Source: Tritrichomonas foetus (lineage: Eukaryota > Parabasalia > Tritrichomonadida > Tritrichomonadidae). Taken from it: a stretch of DNA of 52,059 bases. This document shows positions 18,515 through 26,934 of the stretch, in pieces. The stretch spans positions 1 to 52,059 of the forward strand of contig MLAK01000702.1 of NCBI GenBank assembly GCA_001839685.1, given 5' to 3'. The stretch's first letter is position 1, and each line of letters begins with the position of its first letter. The notes under the pieces were generated by a model. It was not told the origin of the DNA. It saw nothing but the letters and a program-made list of their open reading frames with translations, and did no database searches. Made by a program: the position numbers and the translations under genes.

Positions 18515-19999
18515 TTAAGAATTATGTAAAATTCCAATATGGAATTTGCCCATTTCTTCACTTGTAAGTGGTTTTGAAAAGTTTTCACAAACTCTATAAA
18601 CACAAATACAATTTCCTGATTCGGCAATCCCAACAACAGTTGATCCATTTGATTCTGCAGCCGAGATTGCCATTGTTGGACTTCCTACTTTGAATGTATA
18701 AACGGGATATCTCATTCCAACCAAAAAATCATAAATCATAATTTTCATTCCGGTCATATCACCAACAAAAAGTACAGAAGCTCGAGTTGGAGACCATTCA
18801 ACCCACATTTTTCCAAGTTGGTGTGAAGATACTTCAAGTAAAGGCGTATCTGATGATGTTTGAAAGACATAAAATCTTCCGGATTCGCAGCCAACAGCAA
18901 AAATCGAAGGATCCAAATTATTGAATGATATTGAAGATACTGCTCCACGAACTCGATAAAAGTGTGGTGAAGACAATCCACCAAATCGACATAAATTAAA
19001 TACTCTACTTCCTCCACCAACGACAAAGTTATTCATTGATTCAGGCGGCATTGCAGATGTGAATGTTGGAACAAAAGCGGTTGAAATGTGAATCTTTTCG
19101 GCTTTAACTAGCTCTGGGTTTGCACCTTCAGTTCGGATATACCAAAATGATGTGTTTCCAGAATTGTCAGATGCACAAATCACATTTTTAGAAAAAACTT
19201 GAATTGACACAAATGGATTTCTATGGTTCTTTGTTCGAAGTGCATCGGTTGAATAAACAGGCTGAACAATTAAAGCAACTCCTTGTTGTGACGATGAGGT
19301 TTTCGTTTTTTCAATTCTTTGAAGATCCCAAATTAAAATTGAACCTGTTTCAGTTCCGGCAATAACCAAACTTCCAGCAACATCAAAGCATGATGGACTT
19401 GCTGAAGAAATCAAATAATAAGAAAGATTGGTGCTGAGTGCATTCCAAACTAGAATTCTTCCGAGTGGTGCAGGATCACCAACTAATGCATAGGTTCTTG
19501 TTGATGTCACTAAAACTTTTTGTGGTTGTGATTCAGTCAATAGTTTTGAGATCCGAGTGAACTGAGATTGATCATCGGAAACACCGCCAAACTCACCTTC
19601 TTCAAGTAGTGTCATAACCGTTGCGGTTGCAGCTTTCAAAAAGTGCATAATTGACGGAAATCTTTTTTCGGTTTTTGAAAATTCTGGAATTTGAATACCG
19701 GCTTCGCGCACTGTAATTTCTTCTGTTTGACAACCTTCTGAGAAAACATCTTTCTTATATTGCGTTGATCGGTTCGAAAATCCGATTTTGATTGCATTTG
19801 ATTCAAGAAGAAAAACAATGTTCGTTGGTGAGCTTGCAAGTTTTGGGAGATATTTACGACGGGAGTTTCCATATTCGAGTTCGTTTTTGGATAATTTTTG
19901 TCGAGCAGGAGCACGTTTTCGGTTGTGCTGGGGAAGAGCTTTATCTTCTTGCTTTTCGGGCTGGTCATCTTGAATGTTCGAATCGATTTCTAAATCCAT
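18515..19999 (-). CDS. WD40 protein, dynein-2 intermediate chain (WDR60)-like
   Basis: 494 aa from the ATG at 19999; the frame reaches 20050 only through a TTG, and TTTCAAAAATGG surrounds the chosen start. The N-terminal 60 residues are charged and disordered. The segment GCQTEEITVREAGIQIPEF (about 88-106) followed by a helix FLKAATATVMTLLEEGEF recalls the light-chain-binding and linker region of WDR60/WDR34-type intermediate chains. The C-terminal 330 residues form WD40-like blades (for example GSILIWDLQRI, GNTSFWYI, SGRFYVFQT). As trichomonads are flagellated, a role in the intraflagellar-transport dynein is plausible. WD40 identity is firm; the WDR60 assignment is moderate and rests on visual similarity. 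Confidence 0.7.
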   Translation of the reverse strand: MDLEIDSNIQDDQPEKQEDKALPQHNRKRAPARQKLSKNELEYGNSRRKYLPKLASSPTNIVFLLESNAIKIGFSNRSTQYKKDVFSEGCQTEEITVREAGIQIPEFSKTEKRFPSIMHFLKAATATVMTLLEEGEFGGVSDDQSQFTRISKLLTESQPQKVLVTSTRTYALVGDPAPLGRILVWNALSTNLSYYLISSASPSCFDVAGSLVIAGTETGSILIWDLQRIEKTKTSSSQQGVALIVQPVYSTDALRTKNHRNPFVSIQVFSKNVICASDNSGNTSFWYIRTEGANPELVKAEKIHISTAFVPTFTSAMPPESMNNFVVGGGSRVFNLCRFGGLSSPHFYRVRGAVSSISFNNLDPSIFAVGCESGRFYVFQTSSDTPLLEVSSHQLGKMWVEWSPTRASVLFVGDMTGMKIMIYDFLVGMRYPVYTFKVGSPTMAISAAESNGSTVVGIAESGNCICVYRVCENFSKPLTSEEMGKFHIGILHNS

Positions 20000-20363
20000 T
20001 TTTGAAATATTTTTCTTAATAAAATTAAGAACGTTATATATTATTTTCAATGCTTTACATTTATTTATGTGATTTATTTATGTAAATCAATTGTTTGAAT
20101 TTGACTTGGTTGTGCATAATGCTCTCTTGAACACTATAAATAGTTAATTGTATGTCAATATACATTTTTAGAGCAATCAAAAGAATTATCAAAGAAATGA
20201 TTCAGATTATTGTAAATCTGTGAAAGTCGACTTTTTGCATAGCGCTCTCTTGAGCACAATAGACTAAAGTTTTTTATTATGCAAAAAACAATGATATCTA
20301 AAAATGAGACCAAAATACATTTCGAATGCATTTATATAGTTTACATAACAAATAACGATGAAA
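20000..20363. other. intergenic region with a 123-bp-spaced direct repeat
   Basis: Promoter side of the WD40 gene. It carries two copies of a roughly 28-bp sequence, listed separately. No gene. Confidence 0.6.
20113..20264. repeat. direct repeat, two copies 123 bp apart
   Basis: TGCATA-NN-GCTCTCTTGA-R-CAC-W-ATA-R-A at 20113-20141 and 20236-20264. Each copy can form a short hairpin around a TCTT loop (cleaner in the second: GCTC-TCTT-GAGC). Confidence 0.65.
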
Positions 20364-21395
20364 TTATATTTCAAGTCCTGTATGATATTTGGACACATTG
20401 TTATATGTAACATCTGTAGGATTAGACAAACACCAATTAAGTTTTCTTATGGATTGAATGAGTGTTTGATTTCGTTCCTTGAGTTTTTTTAATGTTTCTG
20501 TTTTCCTTTCAATGAGAGATTGCATTTCAATGCAGTCATTTTTCTTTTGTTGAAGTTTTTGTGTTTGATCTTTTTTCTTTTTTACCACTTTCATTGGTTT
20601 AGGATCTGTTAATTTAATGAGTGTCATTTTAAGTTCAATCATCTTATTTTTATGAGCACTTTTTAGATTTTCGATCTTTAATAAAGAAGCATCTTGTTTT
20701 TGTTTAATTTCATTCAATTTCTGTTTCAATTTAGTAAGCTGATATTTGGCAATTTGTTTTTGATTGTGAAAAGATTTATCAATTTTTTCTACTTGAATGT
20801 CAAACATCAACTTAGCATTTTCAATTTCACCTTGTTTCTCGTCAATTTTTGCATCAATGTGAGTTTTTCTGGGTCCTTTGCGAGTTTTATCAACTTTATT
20901 TATTACTAAATTTTTATCTGTGAGCTTTTCTATTTGCTGTTTGATTTCAACAATTCTCATTTTATCAAATTCTATTGAATCTCTAAATGGCAAAAGTAAA
21001 AGACTTGTTTTTTGTTTCATATTTTCAATCGATTTTTCGGTTTCTTGATTTAGCGATTTGATTTCATTTAACATTTGAGATTTCTCTTCTTCATACTTTG
21101 ACAAAAAGAGCAAATCATCTGCTAAAGATTTATTATAAATCTTGGATGAAAGATAATCAAAGTTGGAATTTAATTGCTTTTTCTGTTCGATAAACTGGCT
21201 TTTCATTGAAGTCAACTCGCTTTCGTGCTGAGAAATCATCTTTGCTTTTAAATTAGAATTATTATTTTTCAAATCTTGGAGTTCTTTTTGAATTGATTCT
21301 TTTTTCTCTCTTAATGGTCGTATCTTCTGTTCAGCTTCCTTCTTTTTTTCAGATATCTCTTCAAGAAGAAGAGAAAGTGGATTTTCGTCAATCAT
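20364..21395 (-). CDS. coiled-coil protein, unknown function
   Basis: 343 aa from the ATG at 21395 (the frame begins one TTG codon earlier). Nearly the whole protein is predicted coiled coil: heptad-like Leu/Ile spacing and Lys/Glu/Gln richness run from about residue 10 to 320, with breaks at LLLLPF (about 134-139) and around the basic KVDKTRKGPRKTH stretch. The C-terminus (LNWCLSNPTDVTYNNVSKYH) is more globular. No family is recognised. It starts only 47 bp downstream of the stop of another coiled-coil gene on the same strand. Cytoskeletal, flagellar or kinetochore roles are all possible; none is shown. Confidence 0.75.
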   Translation of the reverse strand: MIDENPLSLLLEEISEKKKEAEQKIRPLREKKESIQKELQDLKNNNSNLKAKMISQHESELTSMKSQFIEQKKQLNSNFDYLSSKIYNKSLADDLLFLSKYEEEKSQMLNEIKSLNQETEKSIENMKQKTSLLLLPFRDSIEFDKMRIVEIKQQIEKLTDKNLVINKVDKTRKGPRKTHIDAKIDEKQGEIENAKLMFDIQVEKIDKSFHNQKQIAKYQLTKLKQKLNEIKQKQDASLLKIENLKSAHKNKMIELKMTLIKLTDPKPMKVVKKKKDQTQKLQQKKNDCIEMQSLIERKTETLKKLKERNQTLIQSIRKLNWCLSNPTDVTYNNVSKYHTGLEI

Positions 21396-21442
21396 CAAAT
21401 CTGTACGTTAAGAAATTCACTACAATCGACTTTTCTGAGAAT

Positions 21443-22339
21443 TTAGCTATTTCTATTTTTGGTGATTGTAGCCTCTAAAGAGTCCTCAATGGCCTCTATT
21501 TGTGAAAATATTCTCATAAGTTTCAATTTCTTTTCTTCATATTCGACAGATAATTTTCCAATTTTATCGCTCAGACGAACTTCTTCTTCTGAAAGTTTTG
21601 CATTTTCATTTCTAATTTTATTTAATCTGCTTTCATTTTGCCTCAAGGTCGACGAAAGAATTTGAGTTGATTGTCTCCTTTCTGTGAGTTTTCTGGTTTC
21701 TTGTCTAGCGTTTTTTAAGATTTCATTTGACTGCATCAGCTCTTCTTTGGTTTTCTCGATTTTCTTTCGTAATTCAATATTCGAATTATCGATTTTTTCC
21801 AACTGTGCTTTTTTGTTTTTATTAGCATTACGAATCTCTTGGAGAGTGTCTGATGCATCATTCAATTTCTTCATAAGCCGCTCATATTGTTCGGATTCTT
21901 GTTGCTTCGAGTCTATCTCATGTTTTCGAAGCTCTGCTATTGTTGCTTCTTCTTTTACAAGTAGTTGATGCTGTGCATTGATTTTGGCCATCATTTCGTC
22001 AATTTCATTATTCATTTTCCTATTCTTTATTTGGACAGAATTGGTGTATTTCATTTGTTGAAAAACCGTTAATAAATTATCGCGAGCTTCTTGTTTGGTC
22101 ATTTCAACTGGTGAATAATTATTCAAATAATTAGATAATTGTTTTGGGGCTCGGGCGAGACAATCTTCAAGGAACATTGCTTGTTGTTCGGCTGAAGCGC
22201 GTTCGTGTTGAGATCGATTTGCCAAACGTGATAATTTCGATTTATCGTGTTTCAATTTTTCTCTCGCAGCTTCATAATCTGTAACGAGTTGTCGAATGTC
22301 TGAAAGGCCTTCAATGATTTTTTGCTCGAGAACTTCCAT
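21443..22339 (-). CDS. coiled-coil protein, unknown function
   Basis: 298 aa from the ATG at 22339. Continuous coiled coil from about 1 to 75 and about 95 to 290, interrupted by CLARAPKQLSNYLNNYSPVEMTK near residues 60-82. It is rich in Glu, Lys, Gln and Arg, with regular Leu spacing. There is no known signature. It precedes the other coiled-coil gene by 47 bp on the same strand, too close for a conventional spacer; in this kind of genome each gene would still be transcribed alone from a short promoter. The two may act together, but that is only suggested by adjacency. Confidence 0.75.
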   Translation of the reverse strand: MEVLEQKIIEGLSDIRQLVTDYEAAREKLKHDKSKLSRLANRSQHERASAEQQAMFLEDCLARAPKQLSNYLNNYSPVEMTKQEARDNLLTVFQQMKYTNSVQIKNRKMNNEIDEMMAKINAQHQLLVKEEATIAELRKHEIDSKQQESEQYERLMKKLNDASDTLQEIRNANKNKKAQLEKIDNSNIELRKKIEKTKEELMQSNEILKNARQETRKLTERRQSTQILSSTLRQNESRLNKIRNENAKLSEEEVRLSDKIGKLSVEYEEKKLKLMRIFSQIEAIEDSLEATITKNRNS

Positions 22340-22605
22340 TGGAGGATTGTTCAGCTTTTGAGTACGTTTACTAATTTTTTTGAGAATTATTATTTCTTCA
22401 TCTCAATCGCAAAATAAATAATAAATTACTGGATTTAACATGTATCTAGCTATTAAAACGCATGAATATATTTTTCTTATTATTTTGTCAAAATAATATT
22501 CAATGAAATCTCATGAAAATCAGAATTTGATCTATTTGAGTGTATTTTTATTTGATTAAACATATTTCATGTATAGGTTCACAATTTTTCTAAATCATTT
22601 CCAAT

Positions 22606-22950
22606 TCAGGTTGAATACAAGGATTGAATCATCATTAATTTCATGCTCAAACATTCATCTGAAGTTTGATCGTTTTCACAGTAATAGCGGATCAATTCCC
22701 GATTTGTTGATGTATTAAATTGATCAAAGTATTGTGGAATGACACGTTCTTTTTTCATGATCTCTAAAGGAACAGGTAAAACATTAATGAAAGTATCTAT
22801 CTTAATTTTAAATTGACCTCTCCAAAACTGACCTGCTTTGAATAAGAAGGGCAGATCGCCATTAGTATTAGTTTGCGAATTGGCACGTGAATGGAATGAT
22901 TTTTTCTCTTTACAATGACTTTGGAAGAGCAGGAATGTAAGCCAAATCAT
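22606..22950 (-). CDS. small secreted or signal-anchored hypothetical protein
   Basis: 114 aa from the ATG at 22950. Codons upstream to 22986 remain open but begin with TTG, and ATTCAAAGTG lies about 8 nt before the chosen ATG. The N-terminus MIWLTFLLFQSHC reads as a signal peptide with a Cys near the cleavage site. The mature part has two more Cys (YYCENDQTSDEC), NxS/NxT-type Asn and no known domain. It could be a small secreted effector or a luminal protein. The signal peptide and promoter motif support a real gene; there is no family evidence. Confidence 0.5.
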   Translation of the reverse strand: MIWLTFLLFQSHCKEKKSFHSRANSQTNTNGDLPFLFKAGQFWRGQFKIKIDTFINVLPVPLEIMKKERVIPQYFDQFNTSTNRELIRYYCENDQTSDECLSMKLMMIQSLYST

Positions 22951-23319
22951 CACTTTGAATGGTTTACGAAAAAAATGTTGACTCAAGCGGTTTTCATCTC
23001 CGTATAATATAATGATTCAATAATCATGGCCATGTGACTAAATTCTATTTATTAATTTCGATATGGTTAAAACTGGAAACATGGTAATACACTGATTGAA
23101 TAGAAATATGATTTAATATCTGTAAAAGTATTGAAAATATATCTAACAACTTTTAAATGGCAATAATATTTACATAAATGTTTATTATTGATACTTTCGA
23201 TGAGAGAGTCTCTAAAAAAAACTCATTTTCATAATCATTTTTCTGAGATCTATTTGAAAGCTAGATCTATTGAATTTTGTTATACGAAAAAATTGCATAC
23301 AACTTTTTGTATATTTTCG
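22951..23319. other. divergent promoter region
   Basis: Between the minus-strand small secreted protein and the plus-strand Ser-rich gene. The Ser-rich frame is open from 23188 (TTG) with an ATG at 23200, so part of this stretch could be coding if the upstream start is used. Confidence 0.5.
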
Positions 23320-24639
23320 ATGTGTCGAGAGGTGGATACTTCTGAAAAGGACTCGAGTTCCTCAAAAAAACACAAGAAGCAGAAAAAGAACAGTAGGGCT
23401 TCCAAAACTTCCCATCAAAGAAATCCTCAAATTCACGAGATGGCGCTTGACGATCCAAATCTAACCGGAAAAGTGGAAATAACTAAACCAAGAGTTTCCA
23501 ACGCCGATGGAAACTCATCAGATGTTAAGATTCCTTCAACGAAAGACGAATCCGGAAATGCAATCAATCCAAATCCAAATCCAATTCCCAACACAGCCCC
23601 AAACAAACTTACAAATCAATTGAACAGCAATCCACCAAAGCGTATCACCATTAATTTGCTTCGAGATTCTGCCAGACATTTTCATTCAATGGTCAAATCG
23701 AGTGAAATTTCATTGAAAGAAGATTTTACATATAATAGTAGTAGCTACTTCAATGTAGTTTATTCATCCTCAGATTTCTCATCATCAGATTTTGAAATTT
23801 ATGATGAAAGTACTTCATCAAAGCACCTCAAAAAGGTGAAAAATCCAAATAATGGGCAAACACAAAAGCATAACATTCCGCAAGATTCTCCACCATCTAG
23901 TCCTCTTATTATTGTTCATTCTCAACCAGATTCACGAATGAAAAATGCATCCAAACCATCTATTTTATTCACCAATAATTTAATTCACTCTTCTTCATCA
24001 GCTTTAAGTTCAGAAAGCTATAAAAAAGTGAATATTCCAAAAAATAAAGCAAGTAAAAAGATACTCCATAAAAACAAAAACCAATTAAACACTTCTCAAA
24101 AAATTGACAGCCACAAAAATCTAAGAGAAAAAGAAAGCACTAAAAATTTATCTAAAATTGTTAATGAGAAATATTTTACCTCCACCTCCTCATATACAAG
24201 CAGTAGCAGTGAAACTGATGACGACAGAAGTCTAGAAGAAATACAATATACAAAATCAAATACGAATGAGACCAAATCAAATACGAATGAGACCAAATCA
24301 AACACAAATGAAACTAAATCAAATACAAACGAAACTAAATCAAATGAAGAAGAAAAGAAAATAGGAAAGACAGAAACTGTTTCAAATATTAAAATCGAAA
24401 GACCTGAGAATTCAAATAAAGAAAGTTCATCAGATTCAGATTCATCGAAAGAAGAGGAAGAAAGTTCATCACCTTCAACAACAAAGGAATTAGAAAACAG
24501 TAAACGTTCATCAGAATCAAAAACTTCATCATCTGATCCTTCATCATCATCTGATTCTGATATTTCTGAATCTTCATCTGAAGCAGATTCATCCTCAAAT
24601 CATTCCGAATCTATGTCAGACACAACATCTTCAACATAA
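23320..24639 (+). CDS. Ser/acid-rich low-complexity protein
   Basis: 439 aa from the ATG at 23320 (MCREVDTSEKD). An upstream in-frame ATG at 23200 would add 40 residues of different, AT-driven composition, so I prefer the inner start. The protein is almost wholly low complexity: Lys-rich early (KKHKKQKK), Ser/Asp/Glu clusters throughout (DSDSSKEEEESSSP), and a 7-residue repeat TKSNTNE four times at about 312-340. It has many CK2-type acidic Ser sites and basic patches that could serve as nuclear localisation signals. No fold or family is recognised. A disordered nuclear or nucleolar phosphoprotein is a reasonable guess only. Confidence 0.6.
   Translation: MCREVDTSEKDSSSSKKHKKQKKNSRASKTSHQRNPQIHEMALDDPNLTGKVEITKPRVSNADGNSSDVKIPSTKDESGNAINPNPNPIPNTAPNKLTNQLNSNPPKRITINLLRDSARHFHSMVKSSEISLKEDFTYNSSSYFNVVYSSSDFSSSDFEIYDESTSSKHLKKVKNPNNGQTQKHNIPQDSPPSSPLIIVHSQPDSRMKNASKPSILFTNNLIHSSSSALSSESYKKVNIPKNKASKKILHKNKNQLNTSQKIDSHKNLREKESTKNLSKIVNEKYFTSTSSYTSSSSETDDDRSLEEIQYTKSNTNETKSNTNETKSNTNETKSNTNETKSNEEEKKIGKTETVSNIKIERPENSNKESSSDSDSSKEEEESSSPSTTKELENSKRSSESKTSSSDPSSSSDSDISESSSEADSSSNHSESMSDTTSST
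24253..24345 (+). repeat. 21-bp coding tandem repeat
   Basis: Four full units and a partial fifth of AAATCAAATACRAAYGARAC plus one base, encoding KSNTNET. Units 1 and 2 are identical; units 3 and 4 differ mainly at silent positions, which suggests selection or recent spread followed by synonymous drift. Confidence 0.85.
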
Positions 24640-24897
24640 TTAGAAAATATTATATACTTGTTTTTAATTAAAATTGTTTTTAGAATCAATTTTTATTTTA
24701 TTATATTACTCTCTAGCATTCTGTTAATCTAAAATCGCTTCGAAAAGTTCCAACATGTAGCTGGATAGTATTTCATTAGCATTTACAGAAGTTCCAAAAA
24801 GAATTATCCGCCAGATATTCTAAATCTCAGTTGTTGTAAAAAAAAAAAGAGAATAATTGGATATATTCGATAGAAATATTTATATTATATAAAAACA

Positions 24898-26436
24898 TTA
24901 TAATCCTAAACCTGATGCTAAGAAATAACCAAGTGATGCAATTGTACCAATTCCCATGGCAACAGTTGGCCATCCATATATCACATAGTCGATGCCTTTC
25001 AAAAATGGTGTTCCATTTTCAACATTTTCAACTTTCGCAACTTCTTCTGAACATTCAACACACACTCCTGAAACAAGCGCATTTGGAAAACTAGAAATAT
25101 GGAAAAGCTGGGAAGAACTAATCATCAATGCTGATAAAACAACCAAAAGTGGTGCATGCCCAGTATTTCCTCCAACGGCAACAATTAAAGGAAACATGAT
25201 AGATGCTGCTGTTGTTGAACTTAATAAAGAAGCAAGACAACCTTCAATAATCAAAATAATTACTAATAACACCCACGGAGATACACCATCGAGACTCTTT
25301 TTAGCACCCATTGCAATTACATCAAGTAGACCTGAGATTTTCATTGCTTCACCAAGAGCCAATCCGCCACCTAAAAGGGACAAGGTTGACCATTTGAGAG
25401 TATTGAAATCATTAGTTGTGAGAATTCCGCTACCAAAAAACCAAACTATTGGAATTAATGATGCGATTCCAATATGCCCCATAAACCAACTCAAGCTATC
25501 GCCTAAAGACCATAAAAATATAGTAATAAATGTAATTACAACAGCTTGTGTATGTTTCATGGACCATGGTGCTTCATCAGCGGCTTGAGGAACAACAAGT
25601 CGCTCGTTTTCATTCTTTGGAAATACTTTGATAAGATAGTACCATTGGGCGACAGTTAATACAATCGAAACAGGTGTTCCAAAAACTATCCAGCCTAAAA
25701 ATGAAACATGAGAGTCAGCTGTATCAACAACGTGTGATGCAATAACATTTTGTGGTGATGCAATAGTGGTTGGCTGACCTCCGCAGTTCCCGCTCCAGGC
25801 GATTCCGAAAAGCATGGCTTTAATGAATGGATCAGATGGCCTGCATGACCGAATTATGGGCATTGCGAGTGAAAGTGTGAGTGTGGTCGATGCAACATTT
25901 GAGAGAAAAGCACCAATTGATAGATTGATCAGCATGAGAACTAATAAAATGATTGAGGGCTTTGGAGACACCAAAGATAAAATAAATCGTGAGACACGAC
26001 TTGTAATGTTCAGTTTTTGTAATCCAGTACTTAAAACTAAGCTTCCGAAGAAAACAAAAATTATTGGATCCATAAATTTGAACGCAAAAAATTGAGCGAG
26101 TTCAGGGGATGGAATCCGTTTCTGCGTATTTTTATCCACTCCAATTTGAAGCCAGACCGAAAGGATCGGAATTAAATATGCTGTAGCAAACGGTGGGATG
26201 GCTTCCGTGATCCATAAAAAACAAATTGTGCATAAAATGGCCAAACAAGTATGCGCAGTAGGATAAAGTTTCATGATTGGCGCTACATATACAACGGCGA
26301 AGATAAATACGGCGTATAGTGGATAATGCGACGTTTTTTGTTCTAAAATTTCAGGAACATCAACTTCCTCAAGATTTTTGTCTGATTCGTCTGAGTAATT
26401 CGATTTGTCGTCAGGTAAAAAACTTTGTTTTGTCAT
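24898..26436 (-). CDS. SLC13/DASS family anion symporter
   Basis: 512 aa. The N-terminal 35 residues are acidic and cytosolic, followed by about 11-12 hydrophobic segments including two re-entrant hairpins. Diagnostic segments are LWITEAIPPFATAYLIPIL (about 75-93), the first substrate/sodium motif SGNCGGQPTTIASPQNVIA (about 215-233), the GGGLALGEAMKISGL helix hairpin, and the second motif LSSTTAASIMFPLIVAVGG (about 415-433), where SNT is replaced by SST. The family couples sodium or protons to di- and tricarboxylates, sulfate or phosphate; without an SPX domain it resembles a minimal Pho91-like or dicarboxylate carrier. Ion and substrate cannot be fixed by eye. Confidence 0.9.
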   Translation of the reverse strand: MTKQSFLPDDKSNYSDESDKNLEEVDVPEILEQKTSHYPLYAVFIFAVVYVAPIMKLYPTAHTCLAILCTICFLWITEAIPPFATAYLIPILSVWLQIGVDKNTQKRIPSPELAQFFAFKFMDPIIFVFFGSLVLSTGLQKLNITSRVSRFILSLVSPKPSIILLVLMLINLSIGAFLSNVASTTLTLSLAMPIIRSCRPSDPFIKAMLFGIAWSGNCGGQPTTIASPQNVIASHVVDTADSHVSFLGWIVFGTPVSIVLTVAQWYYLIKVFPKNENERLVVPQAADEAPWSMKHTQAVVITFITIFLWSLGDSLSWFMGHIGIASLIPIVWFFGSGILTTNDFNTLKWSTLSLLGGGLALGEAMKISGLLDVIAMGAKKSLDGVSPWVLLVIILIIEGCLASLLSSTTAASIMFPLIVAVGGNTGHAPLLVVLSALMISSSQLFHISSFPNALVSGVCVECSEEVAKVENVENGTPFLKGIDYVIYGWPTVAMGIGTIASLGYFLASGLGL

Positions 26437-26934
26437 TGAGGATAGTTTTCTGTTAATAAGTAGTCATACATCAAAAAATTGAATTATTTCTCTGATTGTA
26501 TTCGTTGAACACTGAATAAAATATGAAATCCTAACAAAACGTTTTTTTTTCTTTGATTAATTAGCCTTATTTATTAACCGAAAATCACTACATTCCAAAT
26601 AGATTTAAAGTATACATGAATGAGCGAAAAATCATCTAAATGTGAATGAGATACAAAAGAGCCATTTTGTTTCATAATCCAGAAGTGTGATTATAATGGT
26701 CAACATATAAGGAGATAATTTGGGGTAATATTGAAATTTAAATATTATTGTATATCGAAATCCATGAAGAATTTCATAAAAAATATTATTCATCACCAGA
26801 TATTGTCTAAACATAGTTATCTTTTTATTATTGAATTTTGAATGATGTAGAAAATAAATAATTGACAATTATTCAATATTCAATACTGAATTCTCCAACT
26901 TTTTCAAAAAACGAATTGTGAGATAACAAATGTG
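26437..26934. other. divergent promoter region
   Basis: Shared upstream region of the transporter (minus) and the kinase-Sel1 gene (plus). No RNA or repeat is seen. A 78-codon minus-strand frame (26632-26868) has no features. Confidence 0.6.

Noticed and set aside
21459..21968. Plus-strand frames opposite the coiled-coil gene
   Set aside because: Ser/Phe-rich antisense shadows of Glu/Lys-rich coiled-coil codons.
24992..25588. 198-codon plus-strand frame opposite the SLC13 transporter
   Set aside because: Antisense to a clear transporter; no domain of its own.
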